Positions 35,746-45,857 are shown, numbered from the stretch's first letter. The stretch: DNA of 51,242 nucleotides from Acetobacteraceae bacterium (GCA_003506895.1 DNXO01000085.1:1-51242), one strand, 5' to 3'. Notes: a model not told the origin generated them from the letters alone. Program-made: numbers and translations.

Positions 35746-37050
35746 CTACCGGCCAGCGTACAGCGGGAAGCGGGCGCACAGTTCCTTCACCCGAGCGCCG
35801 ACCGCCTGCTCGACCGCCGTGTTGGTGCCGTCGTTGGAACGGCCAAGCCCTTCCAGCACCTCGTTGATCATCAGGCCGATTTCCCGGAACTCTTCGGTCC
35901 CGAAGCCGCGCGTCGTGCCGGCCGGCGAACCCAGGCGCACGCCGGAGGTGATCGCCGGCTTTTCCGGGTCGAACGGGATCGCGTTCTTGTTCGCGGTCAT
36001 GTGGGCGCGTTCCAGGCTGGCTTCCGCCGCCTTGCCGGTGACGCGCTTCGGGCGCAGATCGACCAGCATCAGGTGGCTGTCGGTGCCGCCGCTGACGATG
36101 TCCAGGCCCTGCTGCTTCAGCGTCTCCGCCAGCACGCGGGCATTATCCTGAACCGCCTTCTGATAGAGTCGGAATTCGGGCTTCAACGCCTCGCCGAACG
36201 CCGCCGCCTTGCCGGCGACGACATGCATCAGCGGGCCGCCTTGCAGGCCAGGGAACACGGCGGAGTTGATCTTCTTCCCCAATTCCAGGTCGTTGGTCAG
36301 GATCATGCCGCCACGCGGACCGCGCAGGGTCTTGTGGGTCGTCGTGGTCACGACGTGGGCGTGCGTCAGCGGGCTGGGGAACAGATCCGCCGCGACCAAC
36401 CCGGCGAAGTGCGCCATATCGACCATGAAATACGCGCCAACCTCATCCGCGACCTTGCGGATGCGTGCAAAATCGATGAAGCGCGGATAGGCGGAGCCCC
36501 CGGCGATGATCAGCTTGGGCTTTTCCGTCCGGGCGAGGTGCTCAAGCTCCTCATAGTCCAGCAGGCCGTCGTCCTTGCGCACGCCATACTGAACCGCGTG
36601 GAACCATTTGCCCGACATGTTCGGGGCCGCGCCGTGGGTCAGATGCCCACCCGCCGCCAGGCTCATGCCCAGCACCGTGTCGCCCGGCTGCACCAGCGCC
36701 AGGAACACGGCCTGATTGGCCTGCGCGCCGGAGTGCGGCTGCACATTGGCGAACGCACAGCCAAACAGTTGCTTGGCGCGCTCGATCGCCAGGTTCTCGG
36801 CGACATCGACGTAAACGCACCCGCCGTAATACCGGCGGCCGGGATAACCCTCGGCATATTTGTTGGTCAGCACGGACCCTTGTGCTTCCAGCACGGCGGC
36901 GGAGACGATGTTCTCCGACGCGATCAGTTCGATGCCGTCCTGCTGACGGTCAAACTCATGCCGGATCGCGGCGGCGAGTTCGGGGTCGGTTTCCGCCAGG
37001 GGGGCGGAGAAGAAACGCTGGGTGCTGGCAGCGGTGCTGTGCTTGTTCAT
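35746..37050 (-). CDS. glyA: Serine hydroxymethyltransferase
   Basis: GlyA interconverts serine and glycine and charges tetrahydrofolate with one-carbon units. The 434-residue product has the PLP lysine at K240 (TTTTHKTLRGPRGG), the N-terminal IELIASEN segment at 40-47 and the YAEGYPGRRYYGG region at 65-77. It heads the minus-strand run glyA-nrdR-rib genes-nusB; a dyad lies 19-60 bases before its start, between it and the divergent tsaE. Confidence 0.97.
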   Translation of the reverse strand: MNKHSTAASTQRFFSAPLAETDPELAAAIRHEFDRQQDGIELIASENIVSAAVLEAQGSVLTNKYAEGYPGRRYYGGCVYVDVAENLAIERAKQLFGCAFANVQPHSGAQANQAVFLALVQPGDTVLGMSLAAGGHLTHGAAPNMSGKWFHAVQYGVRKDDGLLDYEELEHLARTEKPKLIIAGGSAYPRFIDFARIRKVADEVGAYFMVDMAHFAGLVAADLFPSPLTHAHVVTTTTHKTLRGPRGGMILTNDLELGKKINSAVFPGLQGGPLMHVVAGKAAAFGEALKPEFRLYQKAVQDNARVLAETLKQQGLDIVSGGTDSHLMLVDLRPKRVTGKAAEASLERAHMTANKNAIPFDPEKPAITSGVRLGSPAGTTRGFGTEEFREIGLMINEVLEGLGRSNDGTNTAVEQAVGARVKELCARFPLYAGR

Positions 37051-37068
37051 CGAACTTCCACGGTGTCG

Positions 37069-37110
37069 GTTTGTCGCGGTGCTGTAGCATGCGGCGCATG
37101 CGCGACAAAC
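37069..37110. promoter_or_regulatory. Dyad in the glyA/tsaE divergent region
   Basis: GTTTGTCGCG (37069-37078) and CGCGACAAAC (37101-37110) are an exact 10-bp inverted repeat 22 bases apart; inside it GCATGC (37087-37092) and GCATGC (37096-37101) form a second small palindrome. It could be a two-way operator for glyA and tsaE or a hairpin. No known regulator is assigned. Confidence 0.4.
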
Positions 37111-37153
37111 CCGAGTGTTGTATGCGACTCCACCACTGGTTCAAATTGTCCCA

Positions 37154-37621
37154 ATGCCCGCGCCGCTGATCCTTCCCTTACCCGACCTTTCAGCCACCCA
37201 GGCGCTCGGGCGCCATCTGGCGTCGATTGCCAGGGCAGGGGATTGCATCCTTCTGGAAGGGCCGCTGGGGGCGGGAAAAACCGCGCTGGCCCGGGCGTTT
37301 TTACGGGCGGCGGCGGGGGATGAGGCGATGGAGGTGCCAAGCCCGTCGTTCACCCTGGTGCAGATTTACGACACGAAAATCGGTCAGGTCTTCCATTACG
37401 ATCTGTGGCGACTGGACGGGCCCGATTCGCTGACGGAACTGGACTGGGAGGACGCGCTGGACGCGATCGTGCTGGTGGAATGGCCCGAACGGCTGGGGGC
37501 ATTGAGGCCGGAGAACGCGTTGACGATCGCCCTGCGTCTTGGAGAAGACGAGGTTCGGGAAGCGACATTGTCGGGGTGGAGCGACCGGCTTTCCTTGCCG
37601 GACGGCGAACCGCTGGTATGA
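37154..37621 (+). CDS. tsaE: tRNA threonylcarbamoyladenosine synthesis ATPase TsaE
   Basis: TsaE is the ATPase of the complex that puts threonylcarbamoyl on A37 of ANN-decoding tRNAs. The 155-residue product has the P-loop GPLGAGKT at 36-43 and the family pattern SPSFTLVQIY then FHYDLWRL. The start at 37154 (MPAPLILPL) is preferred over an upstream TTG. It overlaps amgK by 4 bases; tsaE followed by amgK and murU is common in alphaproteobacteria. Confidence 0.94.
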   Translation: MPAPLILPLPDLSATQALGRHLASIARAGDCILLEGPLGAGKTALARAFLRAAAGDEAMEVPSPSFTLVQIYDTKIGQVFHYDLWRLDGPDSLTELDWEDALDAIVLVEWPERLGALRPENALTIALRLGEDEVREATLSGWSDRLSLPDGEPLV

Positions 37622-38652
37622 CTCGCGACGATCTCATCGCCGTGTTTCTCGCACGCCATGGCTATTCACCCGGCGATGCTGAACCGCTGGCGCAGGATGC
37701 CAGCTTTCGCCGCTACTTACGGATCCGCGGCGACCGCCCCGCTTTGCTGATGGATGCGCCACCGCCCGAGGATGTCCGCCCCTTCCTGCAAATCGCCGCG
37801 CACCTGCGGGCCATCGGCGTTGCGGTACCCGCGATCCTGGCCGCCGACCAAGGCGCTGGATTGGTGCTGGAACAAGACCTAGGCGACGATCTGCTGTCGG
37901 TGCTCCTCGATCGTGGCGAACCGGCGGGTCCGTTGCTCGACGCCGCCGTCGATGCGTTGGTCATGATGCAGGCAGCGCCTCCACCGGACGACCTGCCGTT
38001 GTGGGACGCGCCGACCATGGCCGCGACCGCCATGGGCACGCTGTTCGACTGGTGGTGGCCGGCGCAATTTGGGTCAGAGGCGCCACTGGATGCGCGCGAG
38101 GATGTCGCGGCCGCGCTGTCCGCCATACTGGAGCCGGTGGCAAACGGGCCAAAATCCTTCGTTCACCGCGACTACTTCGCCGGCAACCTTTTGCGACTGA
38201 GGCGACACCTACCGGCGTCAGATGTGGCGGCGCCGTCCGCTTCCGTCATGGTGGAGAGGGTTGCAGTCATCGACTTCCAGGGGGCCGCGCTTGGCCACCC
38301 GGCCTACGACCTTGTTTCCTTGTTGCAGGACGCCCGCCGCGACATTCCCAGCGATACGCGGGAGCGCGCTTTCAAGCGCTACTTAGCTGCACGTCCAGAC
38401 CTGGACCCGATCGGATTCCGTGCGGCCTTTACGGCCTGCGCCGCGCAGCGTCACCTTCGTGTCGCGTGTCAGTGGGTCAGACTTGCCCTGCGCGACAACC
38501 GCCCGCAATACCTCACCTACGGCCCCAGGACGTGGCGGCTGCTGAATCAGGCGTTGGCCGAACCCGCCGCCGCGCCGCTCGCCGCCGCCTTGAACCGATG
38601 GATCCCGCCCGCCGCGCGCGGCAACCCGCCTAAGCTGGAACTGAAACCATGA
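37618..38652 (+). CDS. amgK: N-acetylmuramate/N-acetylglucosamine kinase AmgK
   Basis: AmgK phosphorylates the anomeric position of MurNAc and GlcNAc freed from the wall, so that MurU can make UDP-MurNAc directly; this bypass gives intrinsic fosfomycin tolerance in organisms that have it. The 344-residue product has an aminoglycoside-phosphotransferase fold: catalytic HRD at 183-185, N190 and the metal-binding D219 (VIDFQGA). The function is assigned mainly by the overlap with murU, since related kinases look alike. The start overlaps the tsaE stop (ATGA); the longer frame upstream is in tsaE. Confidence 0.85.
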   Translation: MTRDDLIAVFLARHGYSPGDAEPLAQDASFRRYLRIRGDRPALLMDAPPPEDVRPFLQIAAHLRAIGVAVPAILAADQGAGLVLEQDLGDDLLSVLLDRGEPAGPLLDAAVDALVMMQAAPPPDDLPLWDAPTMAATAMGTLFDWWWPAQFGSEAPLDAREDVAAALSAILEPVANGPKSFVHRDYFAGNLLRLRRHLPASDVAAPSASVMVERVAVIDFQGAALGHPAYDLVSLLQDARRDIPSDTRERAFKRYLAARPDLDPIGFRAAFTACAAQRHLRVACQWVRLALRDNRPQYLTYGPRTWRLLNQALAEPAAAPLAAALNRWIPPAARGNPPKLELKP

Positions 38653-39392
38653 CCGTATCCCCACGCTCCGCCATGGTTTTGGCCGCCGGCTTGGCGACCC
38701 GAATGCGGCCGCTGACGAACACCACGGCCAAGCCGCTGCTGCTGCTGGGCGGCCGCACGCTGCTGGACCATGCGCTGGATCACCTTGTGGACGCGGGCGT
38801 GCAGACCGTCGCGGTCAACGCGCACTGGCAGGCCGACGCGGTCGCGGCGCACCTGGTGCAACGCCCGGCGCCGCCGCGAACCGTGCTGCTGCGCGAGGAA
38901 CACCTGCTGGAAACCGGGGGTGGCGTCAAAGCCGCCCTGGCCGTGCTTGGCGCTGATCCGTTCTTCGTGGTGAATGGGGACGCGTTCTGGCTGAACGGCC
39001 CCATCTCCGCCCTGACGCGGCTTGCCGCCGCGTTTGACGAAACCGTGGATGGCGTTCTGCTGGTGCACCGGACATCGCACGTCCACGCCGATGTCGGCTA
39101 CGGGGACTTCGCGCTGGACAAATGGGGCGTTCCGCGCCGCCGCAAGGAACGTGAGGTCGTTCCCTATATCTACGCCGGCGTCCAACTGATCCATCCCCGC
39201 CTGCTTGCGGGCATGCCAGAGGGCGCGTTCAGCATGAACAAGGCCTGGGACAACGCCCTGGCGGCGGGGCGGCTGCGCGCGGTCGTGCATGACGGCATGT
39301 GGTTTCATCTCTCGACTCCGCCCGACCTGGCGGAAGCCGAACAGATCCTGGAGGCCCGCATTACCGGCGACGCGCGCTGGCCGTGGCGCTGA
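38649..39392 (+). CDS. murU: N-acetylmuramate 1-phosphate uridylyltransferase MurU
   Basis: MurU turns MurNAc 1-phosphate and UTP into UDP-MurNAc. The 247-residue product has the nucleotidyltransferase signature AAGLATRMRPLT at 12-23, K29 in the following AKPL and the metal-binding NGD at 109-111. It overlaps amgK by 4 bases and addB by 10. It could be read as a general sugar-1-phosphate nucleotidyltransferase, but the amgK partner makes MurU the best call. Confidence 0.88.
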   Translation: MTVSPRSAMVLAAGLATRMRPLTNTTAKPLLLLGGRTLLDHALDHLVDAGVQTVAVNAHWQADAVAAHLVQRPAPPRTVLLREEHLLETGGGVKAALAVLGADPFFVVNGDAFWLNGPISALTRLAAAFDETVDGVLLVHRTSHVHADVGYGDFALDKWGVPRRRKEREVVPYIYAGVQLIHPRLLAGMPEGAFSMNKAWDNALAAGRLRAVVHDGMWFHLSTPPDLAEAEQILEARITGDARWPWR

Positions 39393-42334
39393 ACCTTTTT
39401 GCCGTCCCGCCTGACGTCCCGTTTCTGGAGTCGGTCGCGCGTGGCTGGCTGGCGCGGGGCGATGATCCGCTCACGGTCAGCCGCGGGCTGATTCTGCTGC
39501 CGACCCGCCGGTCCGCCCGAGCGCTGGCGGAGGTGTTTCTGCGGGTGCGGGATGGACAGCCGATGCTGCTGCCGCGGATCACCGCGCTGGGTGCGCTGGA
39601 TGAGGCGCCATTGGCACTGGCCGGTGCGCTGGACCTGCCGGCAGCCGTGGAACCGATGCAGCGGCTGGCCGCGCTGTCGAAGCTGATTCTGGCGATGGGC
39701 GGGAAGGGCGGCGCGCCTCGCACCGCCGATCGCGCATGGCAATTGGCGCGCGAGCTGGCCTCGCTGATGGACGAAGCCGAACGTGCCGGCATTGACCTCG
39801 GGGAACGCCTGCCGGATGCGGCTGACCCGGAATTCGCCGCCCATTGGGCGCAGACACTGGATTTCCTGCATATCGTGACGGCCGCCTGGCCCGCCTGGCT
39901 GGCGGATAACGGTGTGATGAACCCCGCCGCTCGGCAGGTCGCCCTACTGGAAGCCCAGGCCCGCGCTTGGGAAGACAACCCGCCCGACGAGCCGGTTCTG
40001 ATCGCCGGCACCACCGCCGGCATTCCCGCCGTCGCGCGCTTGCTGCGTGTGGTCGCCCGGATGCCAACGGGGCAGGTGGTGCTGCCGCAACTGGACCTCG
40101 GCATGGACGGCGAGGCGTGGTCGGACCTCGAACCCTCCCACGCCCAGGCCGGTCTTGCGCGGCTGCTGACCGACCTGGATGCGACCCGTGCGGACGTGCG
40201 GCCTTGGGGTGCCGAAGCGCCAGTGCATATTCCGCCAGATCGGTTCCGGATGCTGTCGCGCGCCCTGCTGCCGGCGGGTGCGTTGAACGATTGGATGGAT
40301 CGTGGGCCAATGTCGCTTGACGGCTTGTCCCGGCTGAAAGCGGCCGACCCGCAACAGGAAGCGCAGGCGATCGCGCTGGTGCTGCGTCAGGCGCTGGAGG
40401 CGCCGGGCGCACGCGCGGCATTGGTCACCCCGGATCGGGATCTGGCCGGACGCGTCGCCGCCGCCCTTCTGCGATACGGCATCGTCGCCGACGACAGCGC
40501 GGGCGAGAAGCTGGCCGATTCGCCGCCGGCCGTGTTCCTCCGCCTGCTGGTGCGCGCGGTTGCCGATGAACTGGCGCCGGTCCCGCTGTTGGCGTTGCTG
40601 AAACACCCGCTGGCGGGCGCCGGGATGGGCGCCCATGCCTGCCGTGACGCCGCCCGGCGGTTGGAAAAGATGTGCCTGCGCGGGCCGCGTCCGGCGCACG
40701 GGATCGCCGGTCTGCGACAGGCGGCCGAAGGCGACGCGCCGTCCATCGCGTTTCTGTCGCGGTTGGAAGCCTGCCTGGAACCCGCGCTGCGCTTCCACTC
40801 GGCGATGTCCATCCCGCCCATTCAGGCACTGGGCGCGGTGATCGAGGCCGCCGAACGGCTCGCCGCCACCGACGAAGCCACCGGGCCGGCGCGTCTGTGG
40901 GCGGCGGAGGAAGGTGAGGCTCTGGCCACCGTGCTCGCCGAACTGCGCGAAGCCATTGCGATCATGCCCGATCTGAGGCGTGGCGACCTGCCCGGCCTGC
41001 TGGATGCGGTGCTGGAGGGTTCGGTGGTCCGCAGCCGCCGGGCGCTGCGCGGACGCGGCGGCTTTGAGCACCCGCGAATCTTCATCTGGGGCCTGCTGGA
41101 AGCCCGGCTGCAATCCGTCGATGTGATCGTGCTGGGCAGTCTGGCCGAGACCGTCTGGCCGCCGGCGGTGGAGCCCGGTCCGTGGCTGTCCCGCCCCATG
41201 CGCACGCGGGTCGGACTGCCGGCGCCCGAGGAGGTTGTGGGGCAGGCAGCGCACGACTTCCTGGCGGCCTGCTGTTCGGCGCCCCGCGCGGTGCTGTCTT
41301 GCCCGCAACGGCGCGACAACGCCCCCGCCGTCCCGGCCCGCTGGCTGGCGCGGCTGGATATGTTCCTGGAAGGCCGGGATCAGGCGTTGCCGATCGACCC
41401 CGCCGTCGCCTGGGCCGAAGCGATCGACCTGCCGGCGGGGGCCCCGCAACCGGTCCGCCCGCCCCGCCCGCGTCCGCCCGTGCGCTTGCGGCCGAGGCGT
41501 CTGAGCGTGACCGCGATCGAGAAATGGCTGCGCGACCCCTATGCTATCCACGCGCAATACATCCTGAAACTGCCGGTGCTGAAGCCACTGGAGGAAGCAG
41601 CGGACGCCGCCGATTATGGCATGTTAGTCCATGACGGCATGCGGCGCTTCCTGGAAAAGCACGGCTCCAGTTGGCCCCGCGATGCCGCCGGGGAACTGCG
41701 GGCGGCCATGAGTCAAGCCATCGGGGCGGCGCATTTGCGGGACGCGCTGACCGCGTGGTGGGCGCCTCGGCTGGAGCGCATCGCCGATTGGGTCGCCGAG
41801 ACGGAAACCAACCGGCGCGCCGCGCGTGCGCCCGTGGCGATCGTGGCGGAACGCAAGGGCGCGGTGGAGTTCGTGCGGCCCGGCGGCGCGTTCCGGCTCA
41901 CCGGTCAGGCCGACCGCATCGAACGCTATGCGGACGGCGCGCTGGCGATCCTGGATTACAAGACCGGCTCGCCACCGACCAAGAAGGCGGTCGCGGATGG
42001 CCTCGCGCCGCAGCTTCCGCTGGAGGCGGCGATGGCCGCCATGGGCGGTTTCGGCGACGATCTGACCGGAGCGACCGATGCTCTGGTGTACTGGCATCTG
42101 TCCGGTGGCGGCGACCCTGGAAAGGTGACGGCTTTGTACGACAAGGCACCGGCTGAGATGGCCGCGGCCATCGAATCCGCCCGCGACCGGCTGTGCGATC
42201 TGATCGACATGTTCGACAACCCGGACAAGGCGTATCTCTCACGGCCTTACCCGGACAAGGCGTTGCGCTTCCCGGACTACGAACAGCTCGCCAGGGTCGC
42301 CGAATGGTCGTCCTCGGGTGACGAGGATGAGTGA
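39383..42334 (+). CDS. addB: Double-strand break repair protein AddB
   Basis: AddB is the second subunit of the AddAB helicase-nuclease, which processes DNA ends for RecA. The 983-residue product has the N-terminal LILLPTRRSARAL segment and a C-terminal RecB-type nuclease domain with the metal-binding AILDYKTG (D858) and QADRIERY upstream. The start is GTG at 39383, inside the last codons of murU, in a frame that continues the family N-terminus NLFAVPPDVPFLES. The gene overlaps addA by 8 bases. Confidence 0.92.
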   Translation: MALNLFAVPPDVPFLESVARGWLARGDDPLTVSRGLILLPTRRSARALAEVFLRVRDGQPMLLPRITALGALDEAPLALAGALDLPAAVEPMQRLAALSKLILAMGGKGGAPRTADRAWQLARELASLMDEAERAGIDLGERLPDAADPEFAAHWAQTLDFLHIVTAAWPAWLADNGVMNPAARQVALLEAQARAWEDNPPDEPVLIAGTTAGIPAVARLLRVVARMPTGQVVLPQLDLGMDGEAWSDLEPSHAQAGLARLLTDLDATRADVRPWGAEAPVHIPPDRFRMLSRALLPAGALNDWMDRGPMSLDGLSRLKAADPQQEAQAIALVLRQALEAPGARAALVTPDRDLAGRVAAALLRYGIVADDSAGEKLADSPPAVFLRLLVRAVADELAPVPLLALLKHPLAGAGMGAHACRDAARRLEKMCLRGPRPAHGIAGLRQAAEGDAPSIAFLSRLEACLEPALRFHSAMSIPPIQALGAVIEAAERLAATDEATGPARLWAAEEGEALATVLAELREAIAIMPDLRRGDLPGLLDAVLEGSVVRSRRALRGRGGFEHPRIFIWGLLEARLQSVDVIVLGSLAETVWPPAVEPGPWLSRPMRTRVGLPAPEEVVGQAAHDFLAACCSAPRAVLSCPQRRDNAPAVPARWLARLDMFLEGRDQALPIDPAVAWAEAIDLPAGAPQPVRPPRPRPPVRLRPRRLSVTAIEKWLRDPYAIHAQYILKLPVLKPLEEAADAADYGMLVHDGMRRFLEKHGSSWPRDAAGELRAAMSQAIGAAHLRDALTAWWAPRLERIADWVAETETNRRAARAPVAIVAERKGAVEFVRPGGAFRLTGQADRIERYADGALAILDYKTGSPPTKKAVADGLAPQLPLEAAMAAMGGFGDDLTGATDALVYWHLSGGGDPGKVTALYDKAPAEMAAAIESARDRLCDLIDMFDNPDKAYLSRPYPDKALRFPDYEQLARVAEWSSSGDEDE

Positions 42335-45300
42335 CCTGACCCACAAGGAATCCGCCAGGGATCGCGCTAACCGCGAACAGATGGTGGCGTCCGATCCGGC
42401 GGTGTCCGCATTCGTGGCGGCCTCGGCCGGGTCCGGCAAGACCAAGCTGCTGACCGATCGGCTGCTGCGGCTGATGTTGACCGGCGCGGCGCCGGAGCGG
42501 ATCCAGTGTCTGACCTTCACCAAGGCCGCCGCCGCCGAAATGGCGCTGCGCTTGCAGAGGACGCTGGGCCGCTGGGTGACGATGCCGCTGGATGCCCTGA
42601 AAGCGGACCTGATCCGCCTGCGGGTCGAGCCCACCGATCGCGCCTGCCAATCCGCTCGGTCGTTGTTCGCCCGCGTGCTGGACCTGCCGGGCGGGATGCG
42701 GATCGGCACGATCCATGCTTTCAGCCAGTCGCTGCTGCGCCGCTTCCCGCTGGAGGCGGCGATCTCTCCGCACTTCCAACTGGTGGACGACAACGACGCC
42801 GAAGACGCGCTGACCGAGGCGCGCGAGGACATGCTGGCCAACGCCGAGGCCGCCGGCATGCAGCCTGCCCTGCGGCTGCTGGCGGGCCTGGCGTCGGCAG
42901 CCGACTTCGGCAAGCACGTCAAGGCGTTGCAGCGCGACCGCAAGCAACTGGCGGCCGCCCTGCAACTGGGCGAGGACCTGGAGCGCGCCCAGCGCCGCGT
43001 GCTGGGGGTTACGGCCCCGGACGAAGCGACGCTGCTGACCCGGTCGGTGTCGTGGCTGGGCGAAGCGGCGTTGCGGGAGGCGGCCGCCCGCGTCCACGCC
43101 GCTGCCCCGCCAAAGGCCGCGGCCAACGCGGCGGCGATGCTCGACTGGCTCGCCCAACCCACCGAACGGCGGCGGGAGACATGGGCGGACTGGTGCGCAT
43201 TGTTCCTGAAGAAGGACGGTAAGGCATATGCGGATTCCACCCTGGTGGGCAGCAAACTGGTCAGCCAGAGCGGCGTACTGGATCGCTACCTGGAGGAAAT
43301 CGACCGCATCCAAAAGATCGAGGACGCCCGCAAAGCCATCCAGCTCGCCGCGATATCCGGCGCGCTGGCGATGCTCGCGGGGCCGGTCGTCGGCGGTTAC
43401 GCACGCCGCAAGGACGAAGCCGGGCTGCTGGATTACGAGGACCTGATCGGCCGCACCTCCGACCTGCTGGTCGATCCCGGAGCGGCGTGGGTGCTGTACA
43501 AGCTGGATGGCGGACTGGACCACATGCTGCTGGATGAGGTGCAGGACACCGCGCCGCAGCAGTGGCGCATCGCCCATTCCCTGACGGCGGAGTTCTTCGC
43601 CGGGGCGGGTGCCCAAGACCGCACCCGCACGGTGTTCGCCGTGGGCGACCGCAAGCAGTCGATCTACTCGTTTCAGGGCGCCGACACCGCCGAGTTCGAC
43701 CGCTCCCACGACGAACTCGCCCGCCGGGTCCGAGCATCCGGACAGTCGTTCAAGGATGTGGGCCTGGACGTGTCGTTCCGCTCGACCGCGCCAGTCCTGG
43801 CGCTGGTGGATGCGGTTTTCACCGATCCGCTGGCCCGTCCCGGGGTCGTCGGTTCCGGTGAAACGCTGACCCACTACGCGGATCGCGCCGGCCACGCGGG
43901 ACAGGTGGAGATATGGCCGCTGGCGCCGCAGCCCGATCAGGCGCCGCATGAACCATGGACCGTGCCGGACCATAATCAGGGCCAGACTTCGGCCCGCGAA
44001 TTGCTGGCAAGCACATTGGCCGGGTGGATCCGTGACCAGACCAACGGGTCTGTCATGGTGGACAGCCGAGCGCGGCCTTTGACACCGGGCGATGTGCTGA
44101 TCCTGGTGCGGCGACGTGACGCCTTCGCGCGGGCGTTGGTCCGCGAGTTGAAGGCCAAGGGCGTGCCGGTGGCAGGCCTCGACCGGCTGGTGCTGACCGA
44201 CCAGCCGGCGGTGCAGGATTTGATCGCGCTGGCCGACTCGCTGCTGCTGCCGTCGGACGACCTGACATTCGGGTGCCTGCTGACCAGTCCGTTGGGTTGT
44301 CTGTCCGACGATTCCCTGATGGACCTGGCGATCGAACGCGAAGGCTCGCTTTGGGACACGCTGCGCGCCCGAGCGCGGGAGCGTCCAGATTGGCGGCTGG
44401 CAGCCGATTTCTTCGCGGCCCTGTTGGCCCGCGTCGATTACGTGTCCCCTTACGCACTGTTCGCCGAGGCCCTCGGCCCACTCGGTGGCCGCGCCCGCCT
44501 GTTCGCGCGGTTGGGTCCGGAGGCGGCGGAACCGGTGGATGAGTTGCTGAACGCCGCGCTAACCTACGCCGGCCGCCACCCACCGTCGTTGCAAGGCTTC
44601 CTGCACTGGCTGCGGAACTCCGGCGCCGAGGTGAAGCGGGAAGCCGAGGCGGCGGGCAACTTGGTGCGTATCATGACCGTGCATGGCGCGAAGGGATTGC
44701 AGGCGCCTCTGGTGATCGTCCCGGATACCTCGGCGCTGCCCAAGGACGACAACTCGATCGTCTGGACCAGGGACGACGCCACCGGGATCGACGTGCCGCT
44801 GTGGGCGCCGCGCGCGGCCTTCCGCTGCGAGGCGCTGGACCGGCTGCGTGCCGCCGAACGGCAGCGGCAGATGGAGGAACATAACCGCCTGCTGTATGTG
44901 GCGCTGACCCGAGCGGAAGACCGCTTGCTGGTATGTGGCTGGGGCAGCAAGCATCAGCCGAAGGACGAATGCTGGCACAGTCTGGTGTGGCGCGGATTCG
45001 AAAGCCTGGGTGCGGAGCGGGCGCCGTTCGCACCCTGGGGTGGTGAGGCTTTGCGTATAAGGGCGCCGCAAACGATCCCCCCAGTTTCGGCAGGTAAGTC
45101 CGCCTATGCGCTGAAATCCGAAGCCCTGCCTGGTTGGGTCGGTTCCGCGCCCGATTGGGTTCCAACATCACCACCGTCCGAGCCGCCCCGACCGGTTCCG
45201 CTCGCGCCCAGCCGGCCAGAGGGCGTTGAATTGGGTAGCGTGCCGGCCGCGGACTCGCCGCTGGCGGAGCGCGATGCTGGCGGCCACCGTTTTCGGCGCG

Positions 45301-45800
45301 GTCAACTGATTCATTCTCTGTTGCAGCATCTGCCCTCCTTGGCGCCGGGGCTGAGACGGGATGCGGCGGTTCGGTTCCTCGACAATCCCGGCCACGGCCT
45401 TCCCGCTGGTGAGGCGTCGCGGATCGCGGACGAGGTGCTGGCGGTGATGGCACACCCCGACCTGGCGCCGCTGTTCGCGGCGGGCAGCCGGGCCGAGGTG
45501 CCATTGACCGGGGTGGTGGCAAACGCGGTCATCGGCGGCATGGTCGATCGGATGGTTGTGCTGCCCGATCGCGTCCTGGTTGCCGACTTCAAGACCAACC
45601 GGCGCGCGCCAATTCGCGTGGCGGACACGCCGGTGATGTATCTGCGCCAGATGGCGTCCTATCGTGCCGTCCTGCGGGCGATCTTCCCGGGACGGCAGGT
45701 GCGCTGCGCATTGATCTGGACGCGGGAGGCAAGGGTGGCGATCCTGCCGGATGAGAGCCTCGATTCGCACGAACCCGGCCATGCATCACACGCCGCTTGA
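42327..45800 (+). CDS. addA: Double-strand break repair helicase-nuclease AddA
   Basis: AddA is the UvrD-like helicase with C-terminal nuclease of AddAB. The 1157-residue product has Walker A ASAGSGKT at 32-39, motif II DEVQDT at 403-408, motif III GDRKQSIYSFQGAD soon after, motif V VHGAKGLQAP and the nuclease motif ADFKTNRRAP with D1087. All catalytic residues looked for are present. The ATG at 42327 overlaps the addB stop; a GTG at 42318 is possible. Confidence 0.94.
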   Translation: MSDLTHKESARDRANREQMVASDPAVSAFVAASAGSGKTKLLTDRLLRLMLTGAAPERIQCLTFTKAAAAEMALRLQRTLGRWVTMPLDALKADLIRLRVEPTDRACQSARSLFARVLDLPGGMRIGTIHAFSQSLLRRFPLEAAISPHFQLVDDNDAEDALTEAREDMLANAEAAGMQPALRLLAGLASAADFGKHVKALQRDRKQLAAALQLGEDLERAQRRVLGVTAPDEATLLTRSVSWLGEAALREAAARVHAAAPPKAAANAAAMLDWLAQPTERRRETWADWCALFLKKDGKAYADSTLVGSKLVSQSGVLDRYLEEIDRIQKIEDARKAIQLAAISGALAMLAGPVVGGYARRKDEAGLLDYEDLIGRTSDLLVDPGAAWVLYKLDGGLDHMLLDEVQDTAPQQWRIAHSLTAEFFAGAGAQDRTRTVFAVGDRKQSIYSFQGADTAEFDRSHDELARRVRASGQSFKDVGLDVSFRSTAPVLALVDAVFTDPLARPGVVGSGETLTHYADRAGHAGQVEIWPLAPQPDQAPHEPWTVPDHNQGQTSARELLASTLAGWIRDQTNGSVMVDSRARPLTPGDVLILVRRRDAFARALVRELKAKGVPVAGLDRLVLTDQPAVQDLIALADSLLLPSDDLTFGCLLTSPLGCLSDDSLMDLAIEREGSLWDTLRARARERPDWRLAADFFAALLARVDYVSPYALFAEALGPLGGRARLFARLGPEAAEPVDELLNAALTYAGRHPPSLQGFLHWLRNSGAEVKREAEAAGNLVRIMTVHGAKGLQAPLVIVPDTSALPKDDNSIVWTRDDATGIDVPLWAPRAAFRCEALDRLRAAERQRQMEEHNRLLYVALTRAEDRLLVCGWGSKHQPKDECWHSLVWRGFESLGAERAPFAPWGGEALRIRAPQTIPPVSAGKSAYALKSEALPGWVGSAPDWVPTSPPSEPPRPVPLAPSRPEGVELGSVPAADSPLAERDAGGHRFRRGQLIHSLLQHLPSLAPGLRRDAAVRFLDNPGHGLPAGEASRIADEVLAVMAHPDLAPLFAAGSRAEVPLTGVVANAVIGGMVDRMVVLPDRVLVADFKTNRRAPIRVADTPVMYLRQMASYRAVLRAIFPGRQVRCALIWTREARVAILPDESLDSHEPGHASHAA

Positions 45801-45857
45801 CCGGTCTGGCCGTCGGTCCCACTTTTCCGGTAACTGAAATCCAAGGATGATCACAAC

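Noticed and set aside
41898..43973. 691-codon frame antisense to addB and addA
   Set aside because: Shadow of two well-supported genes; its translation is Arg/Gly/Gln-rich without motifs.
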